From positions 310,001 to 374,000 of the forward strand of contig NZ_BCYV01000007.1 of assembly GCF_001598375.1 (NCBI RefSeq): a DNA stretch of 64,000 nt, in the 5' to 3' direction. The stretch comes from Novosphingobium capsulatum NBRC 12533. Its GTDB lineage: Bacteria > Pseudomonadota > Alphaproteobacteria > Sphingomonadales > Sphingomonadaceae. The notes beneath the pieces are model-generated. The model worked only from the letters and a program-made list of their open reading frames with translations, did no database searches and had not been told where the DNA came from. Below, piece after piece: positions 34,922 to 42,610 of the stretch. Both the position numbers and the translations under genes were made by a program. Within the stretch, counting starts at the first letter, position 1, and each line of letters starts with the position of its first letter.

Positions 34922-37750
34922 TCAGAACTTCATCGTCGCCGTCACCAGCGAGGTGGTTCCCGAATTGACGATGTCGGAAATCGCCAGGCTGTGCTGTCCG
35001 ATGTGCGACCAATAGCTGGGCGTGTTGAACAGGTTGGCGATCGACAGGTCCAGCTTGAACATGCGGCTGAAGGTATAGCCGGCATGCACGTCCACGCGGC
35101 TCACCGGGCGCACCCACACGTCATCCCACGTCGCATTCTTGCCCAGCGTGTCGTAGATCGAGACATAATCGCCGGCATAGCTGTAGTTCACGTCGAGCGA
35201 GACCGGGCCCTTTTCGAAAAAGACCTGGCCATTGGCCATGACTTCGGGCGCGTTCTGGATGCGGTCCATGCGCGTGCCGTCGCCCAGCACGTCAACCCGC
35301 GTCCACTGCCGGGTAAAGTTCACCGCCACGCCCAGGCCGGAAAGCAGGCCGGGCAGCGCCGAAAACTTCTGCCGGGCCTGCAGTTCGATGCCATAGACAT
35401 GGCCGGAACCGCCGTTCTGCGGCTGGAAGGTCACCGTGCCGGTGGTGACGCCGGCATTGCTGCCGGTCACGATCCCGGCGCTGCTGCCGTTGTCATAGAT
35501 ATAGTGCGCCAGGTGCTTGTAGAACCCGGCCAGCATCACGTGGCCGCCGCCCGGAATGGTCCATTCGCCCGAAGCATCAAGGTTGATCGCGCGGATCGCC
35601 TTGAGGTTGGGATTGCCCTGAGTGATGGTGGTCACCCCGCCCGACACGCTGGTCGAGGCGCCGCCACCCAGTTGCAGGAACGGCGGACGGACATAGCTGG
35701 TCCAGGCCGAGGCGCGATAGACCGCCCCGCCATTGTCGCGATAGGTGAAGGCGATGCTGGGCAGCACCGCATCGAACTTGGCCTTGTTCGAACCGAACGC
35801 GCCGGTCGCGGTGTTGCCATCGGTGGTCGGCGTCACCCAGAACACGTTCTTGATGTCGGTGTGCTCGTAGCGCACGCCGGGCACGATCTCCAGGTTGCCA
35901 TACTGCAGCTGGCCCATGACATAGCCGGCCCAGACCGTCTCGTTGGCCTTTTGCGTGTTGCAGTTATAGCTGTTGATCGGGTTCGATCCGCAGGTATCGA
36001 TCGTCGCGTCGGTCGCGCCGCCCAGCTGGTTGAACAGCGAGAAGACCTTGCCCTGGTCGATCACCGGCACCTGCCAGGTATAGCGCTTGGGCCAGACCGC
36101 CGGATAGATCTGCCTGATCACGCCCAGATCGCCCAGCGTCGCGGCATTGCCATAACCGGGCACGGTGTAATCGCGGTTGGTGATTTCGCGGTGGCTGGTT
36201 TCCACGCGGAAGCCGGCCTTCAGGAACGTAAGATGGCCGCCATCGAAATCGAGCTTGAGGTCGATCTTGCCGCCGCCCTTGCGCTGGAAGCTGGTCTGCG
36301 GGGTATATTCCGGCGGGCCGCCATTGGCGGGCATGCCGCTGATATTGTTGAGCTGGCTGCGCACGGTGGCGGGCAGCAGCGGCACGGGATAGCCATTGTC
36401 ATAGCCGAACAGGGTCGAGCCACCATAGGCCACCGGGGCATAGCGCCCGGCCACTTCGATGTGGTTGGGCCGCGCGTTGCTGCCCCAGCTGTAGAACAGG
36501 CTGGGCGACACGGTCAGCTTGCCGGCATGCTTGTCCATGCCCAGCTGCACAGTGCCGAGCGTGGCGATCGCCGGGTTGGTTTCATACCAGAACCGCGCCT
36601 GAACCGCGCCGATCACCGGGGCATAGGTGCCGTTGCCCAGCGCCGTGCCGCTCGACCCGTCCTGCTTGTTGACCCCCACGATCTGGGTCAGCTGGCTGTT
36701 CTGGTCGGTCTTGGCGCGGGCATAGCTGGCGCGCAGGTAGATCGAGGTATCTTCATCGGGGCGCCAGTCGAACGTGCCGTTGCCGCCAAAGCGTTCGGTA
36801 TAGCCACTCGACAGGCCAAAGTTGGCCGCCGTCTGGATCAGGTTGGCGGCCGGATCGAGGCCGGGCGCGCTGTTGCCGGCGGCATCCTGCACGGCAAAGT
36901 CATAGCCGTTGTCGCAGCAGCCCGATTCCTGCACGCCGCCCACCAGGCTGTTGGCAAAGTGGCGGATATCGTAAAAGCCGCTGACATAGACGCCGAACTG
37001 GTGATCCGCGCCGAACTTGCGCGAATAATCGGCCCCCGCGTTCCAGCCCAGGCCATTCTGGCCATAGGCGCGCGCCCGGCTTTCCACGCGGCCGCCGATC
37101 GTTACCGACCCGCGCGAATCCGCTGCATAGTCGAACGCCGAAGGGGTGCGGAAATCGATCGTGCCGCCAATCGCATCGCCCAGCATGTCGGGCTGCGAGG
37201 TCTTGTTGACGATGATCGTCTGCAGGCCCGAAGGGGGCAGCAGGCTGAGTTGCACGCCACGGCTATAGGGATTGCCCTGCGCCACCGACACGCCGTTGAT
37301 CAGGTTGATGTTGTATTCGGAATTGAGGCCACGCACCGAAACGAACATGCCCTCCCCGCGGGAGGCGCCGTCGACGCCGCCGGCAAAGGCCGAACCGGTG
37401 TTCATCACGTTGATGCCCGGCACCGTGCCCAGCGCTTCGGCCACGTTGTGCACGGCCGTGTGCTCAAGATCCTGGGCGGAAATGACATTGACCGTGTTGG
37501 CCGAACGCATCTGCAGGGTGGCCGCCTGATAGCGGTTGCCCACCACCACGATGCCGGCGGCCAGATCCGCCTCGCTGCCGGTGGGGGTGCCCGCCGTCGC
37601 ATCGGCCAGTGGCGCTGCCGATGCCGGCGCCGTGGCGGGAAGGGTTTGGGCGGTGGCCGGCGTTTGTGCCGCCAGGGCCAGCATCATGGTCGATCCGCTA
37701 AGCAGCAGACGCGACCGACAGAGCAATCCGATCATTTCACAAACCCCCAT
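34922..37750 (-). CDS. TonB-dependent receptor
   Basis: 942 residues. The ATG at 37750 follows GAGAGGG; an ATG 15 bases later is also possible. The signal peptide ends near PATAQT, and the plug contains TAVHNVAEALGTVPGINVMNTG, EGMFVSVRGLNSEYNINLINGV and GDAIGGTIDFRTPSAFDY. The barrel ends HSLAISDIVNSGTTSLVTATMKF. It is a close paralogue of the receptor at 21441-24263. A GH92 mannosidase gene follows, so it likely imports mannose-containing oligosaccharides or glycoconjugates. An RpiR-type motif lies 88-103 bases upstream. Confidence 0.92.
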   Translation of the reverse strand: MGVCEMIGLLCRSRLLLSGSTMMLALAAQTPATAQTLPATAPASAAPLADATAGTPTGSEADLAAGIVVVGNRYQAATLQMRSANTVNVISAQDLEHTAVHNVAEALGTVPGINVMNTGSAFAGGVDGASRGEGMFVSVRGLNSEYNINLINGVSVAQGNPYSRGVQLSLLPPSGLQTIIVNKTSQPDMLGDAIGGTIDFRTPSAFDYAADSRGSVTIGGRVESRARAYGQNGLGWNAGADYSRKFGADHQFGVYVSGFYDIRHFANSLVGGVQESGCCDNGYDFAVQDAAGNSAPGLDPAANLIQTAANFGLSSGYTERFGGNGTFDWRPDEDTSIYLRASYARAKTDQNSQLTQIVGVNKQDGSSGTALGNGTYAPVIGAVQARFWYETNPAIATLGTVQLGMDKHAGKLTVSPSLFYSWGSNARPNHIEVAGRYAPVAYGGSTLFGYDNGYPVPLLPATVRSQLNNISGMPANGGPPEYTPQTSFQRKGGGKIDLKLDFDGGHLTFLKAGFRVETSHREITNRDYTVPGYGNAATLGDLGVIRQIYPAVWPKRYTWQVPVIDQGKVFSLFNQLGGATDATIDTCGSNPINSYNCNTQKANETVWAGYVMGQLQYGNLEIVPGVRYEHTDIKNVFWVTPTTDGNTATGAFGSNKAKFDAVLPSIAFTYRDNGGAVYRASAWTSYVRPPFLQLGGGASTSVSGGVTTITQGNPNLKAIRAINLDASGEWTIPGGGHVMLAGFYKHLAHYIYDNGSSAGIVTGSNAGVTTGTVTFQPQNGGSGHVYGIELQARQKFSALPGLLSGLGVAVNFTRQWTRVDVLGDGTRMDRIQNAPEVMANGQVFFEKGPVSLDVNYSYAGDYVSIYDTLGKNATWDDVWVRPVSRVDVHAGYTFSRMFKLDLSIANLFNTPSYWSHIGQHSLAISDIVNSGTTSLVTATMKF

Positions 37751-37837
37751 ATCCCTCTCGCCACGTTTCGGGCGTTGAGCGTATGGAATGGTATTGCCCG
37801 TCTTCTGTCAATATGATTTTTCTGTTTCTAATATTTT

Positions 37838-37853
37838 TGATATAAAAATTTCA
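37838..37853. promoter_or_regulatory. Candidate RpiR operator, receptor side
   Basis: TGATATAAAAATTTCA matches 13 of 16 bases of the sequence at 38873-38888 on the other side of the rpiR gene. RpiR-family proteins are known to bind TGAAAT-type inverted repeats. It lies in a strongly AT-rich patch upstream of the receptor at 37750. Confidence 0.5.
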
Positions 37854-37891
37854 GAATTGCGACGGTCGCGCCACAGCAGGCCATCGCTTTG

Positions 37892-38812
37892 TCACGAGGC
37901 ATCGCCCCCGCTGCCAGGTGCCCCTGCGGCCACGCTGCGCTGTTGGTCATAGGCCAGCCCCACCACCAGCGCCTGCGCCAGGCACAGCGAGGATGACAGC
38001 GAGCGAAAGCCGCGCACTTCGGATTCGCGCACCAGCAGGGTCTGCGCCGCGCGCTTGGCTATCGGGCTCAACAGGCTGTCGGAAATCGCCAGGACTTTGG
38101 CCCCGGCGGCGCAGGCCGCTTCCACCGCCGAAACCGTTTCCGGGGCATAGGAGTGATAGCTGATCGCGATCAGCACATCGTCCGGCCCTATCGCGCGCAA
38201 TTGCTGCGCCGCCAGGCCGCCCACGCCATCGACCAGCATCGTCGGCTTGCCCGCTTGCGGCACGGCATAGGCCAGATAGGCCGCCACCGGAAAGGCGCGG
38301 CGCATGCCGACCACGTGCACCACCCGTGCCGCCGCGATCAGCGCCACGGCATTGGCCAGCCCTTCGCGCCCCACCATCGCCCGCGTGTTCTGCAGGGCCA
38401 TGATGTCGCCCTCGGCAAACTCGTCGATCAGCGCGCCGATGCCGCCGGCCGAAACCGAATCCTCCACCGCCGCGCCAAACTGGTGCACCCGCTCGCTATA
38501 GCCCAGCGCGCTGTTCTGCGCGATCAGGCTGTCACGCAGCAGGCGCTGCATCGGCCCTGCCCCGGTAAAGCCCAGCGCCTTGGCAAAGCGCACGATCGCC
38601 GATGGCTGCGTGCCCGAACGCTCGGCCAGTTCGTTGAGCGTGAGTAGCGCCATATCTTCGGGATGATCGAGGACATAGCGGCCGACCTGCTGCAACACCT
38701 TGGTCATGCCGTCGTAACGCGCCAGGATCATGTCACGCAGCGCGTCGGCGCTGCCAGGCAGGCCATCGCCGTCTGCCGCAGCATCGGGGGCATTGTCTTG
38801 CGAGGCGGTCAT
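37892..38812 (-). CDS. MurR/RpiR family transcriptional regulator
   Basis: 306 residues. The N-terminal RpiR helix-turn-helix is LRDMILARYDGMTKVLQQVGRYVLDHPEDMALLTLNELAERSGTQPSAIVRFAKALGF. A SIS sugar-phosphate-binding domain follows (ARVVHVVGMRRAFPVAAYLAYA, DVLIAISYHSYAPETVSAVEAACAAGAKVLAISD). Such regulators respond to phosphorylated sugars, which fits the neighbouring sugar kinase and GH4 enzyme that would make or use them. The ATG at 38812 has GGAG at good spacing; a GTG 12 bases earlier is weaker. It is divergent from the permease operon. Confidence 0.92.
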   Translation of the reverse strand: MTASQDNAPDAAADGDGLPGSADALRDMILARYDGMTKVLQQVGRYVLDHPEDMALLTLNELAERSGTQPSAIVRFAKALGFTGAGPMQRLLRDSLIAQNSALGYSERVHQFGAAVEDSVSAGGIGALIDEFAEGDIMALQNTRAMVGREGLANAVALIAAARVVHVVGMRRAFPVAAYLAYAVPQAGKPTMLVDGVGGLAAQQLRAIGPDDVLIAISYHSYAPETVSAVEAACAAGAKVLAISDSLLSPIAKRAAQTLLVRESEVRGFRSLSSSLCLAQALVVGLAYDQQRSVAAGAPGSGGDAS

Positions 38813-38872
38813 CGCTGTCTCCACTGTCCTGGCCGGTATATGCCAGTGGATCGGCGATGCAACATTTCATCA

Positions 38873-38888
38873 TGGAATAAAATTTTCA
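38873..38888. promoter_or_regulatory. Candidate RpiR operator, permease side
   Basis: TGGAATAAAATTTTCA lies in the gap between the divergent rpiR and permease genes, about 33 bases before the permease ATG. It shares 13 of 16 bases with the site at 37838-37853. A TTGACG hexamer follows it, suitable as a -35 element. Confidence 0.5.
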
Positions 38889-38920
38889 TATTGACGTAAT
38901 CATGGCATTTCCTGATTAAT

Positions 38921-40312
38921 ATGACGATGAGCACGGCACCCATCACCGCTATCGGCACGCCGCCCGCAGGGCGCGCGCGCATGACGTTTGCCGGCGCGCT
39001 GTCGGCCAACATGCTCAACATGATCGGCGTCGGCCCGTTCATCACCATTCCGCTGGCGCTGGCTGCCATGGGCGGGCCACAGGCCTTGCTGGGCTGGCTG
39101 CTCGGCGCCGTATTGTGCCTGTGCGATGGCTTTGTCTGGGCCGAACTCGGCTCGGCCCTGCCACGCTCGGGCGGGTCGTTCCATTACTTGCGCGAGGCGT
39201 TCGGCCCGCAGGGCCTGGGGCGCCTGTTCGGCTTTCTCTACCTGTGGCAGACGCTGCTGATAGGCCCGATGTCGATCGCCTCGGGCACGGTGGGCATGGC
39301 CCATTATCTCACCTGGCTTGAGCCGGGCCTGTCGCCCTGGACGCTGGCGGCGATCGCCGCCACGGTCTGCCTCGTCAACCTCGGGCTGTTGTGGCGCGAT
39401 ATCCGCGCGATCGGCGTGCTCTCGGTCGCCACCAGCGTGATCGTCATCGGCTCGTGCCTGTGGATCATCGCCTCGGGCGCGGTGCATTTCGATGCCGCAC
39501 GCGCCTTTTCGTTTCCACCCCACGCCTTTGCCATCAACGGCGGGTTCTGGATGGGCCTGGGCGCGGCCACGCTGATCGGCGTCTATGATTATGGTGGCTA
39601 CAACACGATCTGCATGCTCGGCGATGAAGTGGTCGAGCCGCGCCGCAACATCCCGCGCGCCGTGCTGCTGTCGATCCCGCTCGTCGCGCTGCTCTATATC
39701 GGGCTGAACCTGGCGATCCTGGGCGTGCTGCCCTGGCAGCAGGCGATGCATTCGCAGGCCGTGGTGGCCGATTTCATGGCCGCGATCTATGGCCCCACCG
39801 GTGGCCGCATCGTCACTGTGCTGATCCTCATCGCCAGCTGGGCCTCGGCGCTGATGAACCTGCTCGGCGCCTCGCGCGTGCCGTTTGCCGCCGCGCGCGC
39901 CGGTGATTTCCTCGCCGTGTTCGCCCGCACCAATGCGCGTGGCGATGTGCCGGCGGTTTCACTGCTGTTCATGGGCCTGGCCTCGGCCCTCGCCTGCCTG
40001 GTCTCGCTCGATACGCTGATCGCGGTGATGATCGTGGTGCAGACGATGTTCCAATATACCGCGCAATGCATCGCCGTGGTCCTGCTGCGCCGGCAGAACC
40101 CGCAGGCCGCGCCCGGCCAGTTCCGCATGCCGCTCTATCCGCTGCCGGTGATCATCACCCTGGCGGGCTGGGCCTATATCGTCACCACCGCGCGCCCGCT
40201 GCATATCCTCGCCGGGGTGGCGATGATCGCCGTGGGCAGCGCGCTGTTCCTCGCCATGGCGCGCCGCACGCGCCAATGGCCATTTTCCTTGCACAAGGCT
40301 TCCCGCCCATGA
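38921..40312 (+). CDS. APC family permease
   Basis: 463 residues with about twelve membrane segments. The first segments (GALSANMLNMIGVGPFITIPLALAAMGG, then WAELGSALPRSGGSFHYLREAFGP) match the amino acid/polyamine/organocation family, here the glycine-rich substrate loop of TM1 and the PRSGGSF motif. Its linkage to a sugar kinase and a GH4 glycosidase suggests a non-amino-acid substrate. It is first in a four-gene operon, and its stop overlaps the kinase start (ATGA). Known APC members mostly carry amino acids, so the true substrate is open. Confidence 0.85.
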   Translation: MTMSTAPITAIGTPPAGRARMTFAGALSANMLNMIGVGPFITIPLALAAMGGPQALLGWLLGAVLCLCDGFVWAELGSALPRSGGSFHYLREAFGPQGLGRLFGFLYLWQTLLIGPMSIASGTVGMAHYLTWLEPGLSPWTLAAIAATVCLVNLGLLWRDIRAIGVLSVATSVIVIGSCLWIIASGAVHFDAARAFSFPPHAFAINGGFWMGLGAATLIGVYDYGGYNTICMLGDEVVEPRRNIPRAVLLSIPLVALLYIGLNLAILGVLPWQQAMHSQAVVADFMAAIYGPTGGRIVTVLILIASWASALMNLLGASRVPFAAARAGDFLAVFARTNARGDVPAVSLLFMGLASALACLVSLDTLIAVMIVVQTMFQYTAQCIAVVLLRRQNPQAAPGQFRMPLYPLPVIITLAGWAYIVTTARPLHILAGVAMIAVGSALFLAMARRTRQWPFSLHKASRP

Positions 40313-41244
40313 CCGTCCGCTTCGATGTCGCCGTGGTTGGCGAAATCTATGTCGATCACATCTTCAGCGGCTTTCCCGCCTGGCCCCTGCCTGGCGAGGA
40401 AGTGACCACCGATGCCTATACCCGTGAAATGGGTGGCGGCACTATCGCCACCGCCTGTGGCCTTGCCCGGCTTGGCCGCAAGGTGGGGGTGGTCGGCCTG
40501 ATCGGCGCGGATGATCGCGCCTGGTTCGAGCAGCGCCTCGCCGGCTATGGCGTGGCCTTCGACGGCATCCGCATCGGCGATGGCTTTACCGGCACGACGA
40601 TCTCGATCTCCACGCCGCAGGATCGCTCGTTCTTCACCCACATCGGCGTCAATTCCGCCGTCGGCGCGCTCGCCATGGGCGATGGGCTGGCCACGCTTTG
40701 CGCCGCATCGCACGTCCACTTCGCCATGCCGGTGCCGCACACCGTGGCGCAGGTCGTGCTGCCGCTGCTCGCCGCGCGCGGGATCACTACCTCACTCGAC
40801 ATGGGCTATCAGCCCGAATGGCTGGCCAGCCCGGTCAACCGCCCGACGATCACCCAGGTCGATTACCTGATGCCCAACGAGAAAGAGGCCGAGCTGCTGT
40901 TCGGCAGCACCGACGTTGGCACCTATTTCGATCACGCCGCGCGCATTGGCATCCGCAACCCGCTGCTCAAGCTGGGCGCGCGCGGTGCCGCCGCGCTCGA
41001 CAATGGCGAGATCGTCCACGTGCGCCCGCCGGTGGTGCAGGCGGTCGATGCCACGGGCGCGGGCGATGCCTTCGATGCCGGTTTCATTGATGCGCTGCTC
41101 GATGCCGCGCCCTTGCGCCGCCGTCTCGAACGCGGCTGCATCACCGGCGCCCTTTCCACCCGCAAGCCGGGGGCGCTTGGCGGCATCCCCGACGCACAGG
41201 AGCTTTGGACTGTTCATGACCGCAACTATGCCCTCCACGACTGA
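40309..41244 (+). CDS. PfkB family carbohydrate kinase
   Basis: 311 residues of a ribokinase-like kinase. The start overlaps the permease stop. Features are VAVVGEIYVDHIFSGFPAWPLPGEEV, the substrate-side GGGTIATACGLARLG, and the C-terminal DATGAGDAFDAGFIDALL, which is PfkB signature 2 with the catalytic aspartate. It phosphorylates a sugar or glycoside with ATP in the cytoplasm. The next gene, GH4, overlaps by 29 bases, so this kinase is likely to supply its phosphorylated substrate. Specificity is unknown. Confidence 0.9.
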   Translation: MTVRFDVAVVGEIYVDHIFSGFPAWPLPGEEVTTDAYTREMGGGTIATACGLARLGRKVGVVGLIGADDRAWFEQRLAGYGVAFDGIRIGDGFTGTTISISTPQDRSFFTHIGVNSAVGALAMGDGLATLCAASHVHFAMPVPHTVAQVVLPLLAARGITTSLDMGYQPEWLASPVNRPTITQVDYLMPNEKEAELLFGSTDVGTYFDHAARIGIRNPLLKLGARGAAALDNGEIVHVRPPVVQAVDATGAGDAFDAGFIDALLDAAPLRRRLERGCITGALSTRKPGALGGIPDAQELWTVHDRNYALHD

Positions 41245-42607
41245 TCGCAAGCTGACCCTGATCGGCGGCGGCGGTGTCCGCACGCCGCTGGTCACGTTTG
41301 GCGTCAACGATGCCGCCCAGGCGCTGGGCGCGCGCGAACTGGTGCTGTGGGACCCCGATGCCGATCGCCTGGCGATCATGGCCGCGCTGGGCCGCGCCAT
41401 TGTGCGCGCCGAAGGCGGCGATCTGATCGTGCGCGAGGCCACCAGCATCGAAGACGCGATCGAGGGTTCCTCGTTCGTGATGAACTCGATCCGCGTCGGC
41501 GGCATTGCCGGCCGCGCCGCCGATGAACGCACCGCGATCGAGCATGGCTTTCCCGGCCAGGAAACCACTGGCCCGGCGGGCGCCGCCATGGCGCTGCGCA
41601 CCGTGCCCATCGCGATCGAGCAGGCCCGCCTGGTCCAGCGCCACGCGCCCGACGCGTGGATCGTCAACTTCACCAATCCGGCCGGCCTCATCACCCAGGC
41701 GATCGCCAACCACACCGATACCAAGATCGTCGGCATCTGCGATACGCCCACCGAACTGTTCCACAACATCGCCCATGCGCTCGGCGCCACGCTGGCTGAT
41801 GTGGAATGCGATTATGTCGGCCTCAACCACCTGGGCTGGGTGCGCGGCATCCGCCTGCATGGCGAGGACGTGTTCGACCGCGTGCTGGCCGAAGATGCCG
41901 TGCTCGACCAGCTCTATTCCGCCCCGGTGTTCGACAAGGCGATGATCCGCGCGCTGCGCCTGATCCCCACCGAATACCTGTTCTTCTATTACGAGCGCCG
42001 CCGCGCGCTGGCCAACCAGCAGCGCCACGGCTCCAGCCGTGGCGCCGAAGTGGAAGCGCTCAACGTCACGCTGATCGAAACGCTGCGCGATCGTCTGGGC
42101 GCAGACGATGGGCCGGGCGCGATTGCCGCCTATGCCGCCTATCTCAACCGCCGCTCCGGCTCCTACATGAAGCTGGAGGCCGAAGGCGGCTCCGCCTTCG
42201 ATCCCGAGGCGACGTTCCACATCGATCCATTCCGCGTGGCCAGCGGCTATCACCGCATCGCGATCGATGTGATGAGCGCGCTGACGGGCGCCAAGCCCGC
42301 CACCATCGTGGTCAACACGCGCAACCACGGCGCGCTGCCCAACCTGCCGGCCGGCGATATCGTCGAAACCAGCAGCCGGATCGATGCCAACAGCATCACC
42401 CCGCTGCCCATCGCGCCGCTGCCCGATGTGGCACTCGGCCTGGTTCACGGCATCAAGGCCTATGAACGCGCCGCGATCGATGCGGCGCTGACCGGCGAAC
42501 GGCCCACGGCACGCAAGGCCCTGCTGATCCATCCCGCGATCGGCGAATGGGACCCCACCGGCGCCCTGCTGCACGATCTGCTCGATCCCACCTGCCAGCA
42601 CTGTTGA
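41216..42607 (+). CDS. Family 4 glycosidase (6-phospho-beta-glucosidase-like)
   Basis: 463 residues. GH4 enzymes use NAD and a divalent metal. Seen are the Rossmann start KLTLIGGGGVRTPLV, WIVNFTNPAGLITQ, the metal cysteine in VGICDTPTEL and the metal histidine in GLNHLGWVRG. GH4 6-phospho-beta-glucosidases hydrolyse phosphorylated disaccharides delivered by a phosphotransferase system, but none is encoded here. The ATG at 41216 lies within the kinase gene; another at 41228 is possible. It is third in the operon with the permease, kinase and GH2 genes. Confidence 0.9.
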   Translation: MTATMPSTTDRKLTLIGGGGVRTPLVTFGVNDAAQALGARELVLWDPDADRLAIMAALGRAIVRAEGGDLIVREATSIEDAIEGSSFVMNSIRVGGIAGRAADERTAIEHGFPGQETTGPAGAAMALRTVPIAIEQARLVQRHAPDAWIVNFTNPAGLITQAIANHTDTKIVGICDTPTELFHNIAHALGATLADVECDYVGLNHLGWVRGIRLHGEDVFDRVLAEDAVLDQLYSAPVFDKAMIRALRLIPTEYLFFYYERRRALANQQRHGSSRGAEVEALNVTLIETLRDRLGADDGPGAIAAYAAYLNRRSGSYMKLEAEGGSAFDPEATFHIDPFRVASGYHRIAIDVMSALTGAKPATIVVNTRNHGALPNLPAGDIVETSSRIDANSITPLPIAPLPDVALGLVHGIKAYERAAIDAALTGERPTARKALLIHPAIGEWDPTGALLHDLLDPTCQHC

Positions 42608-42610
42608 GTG

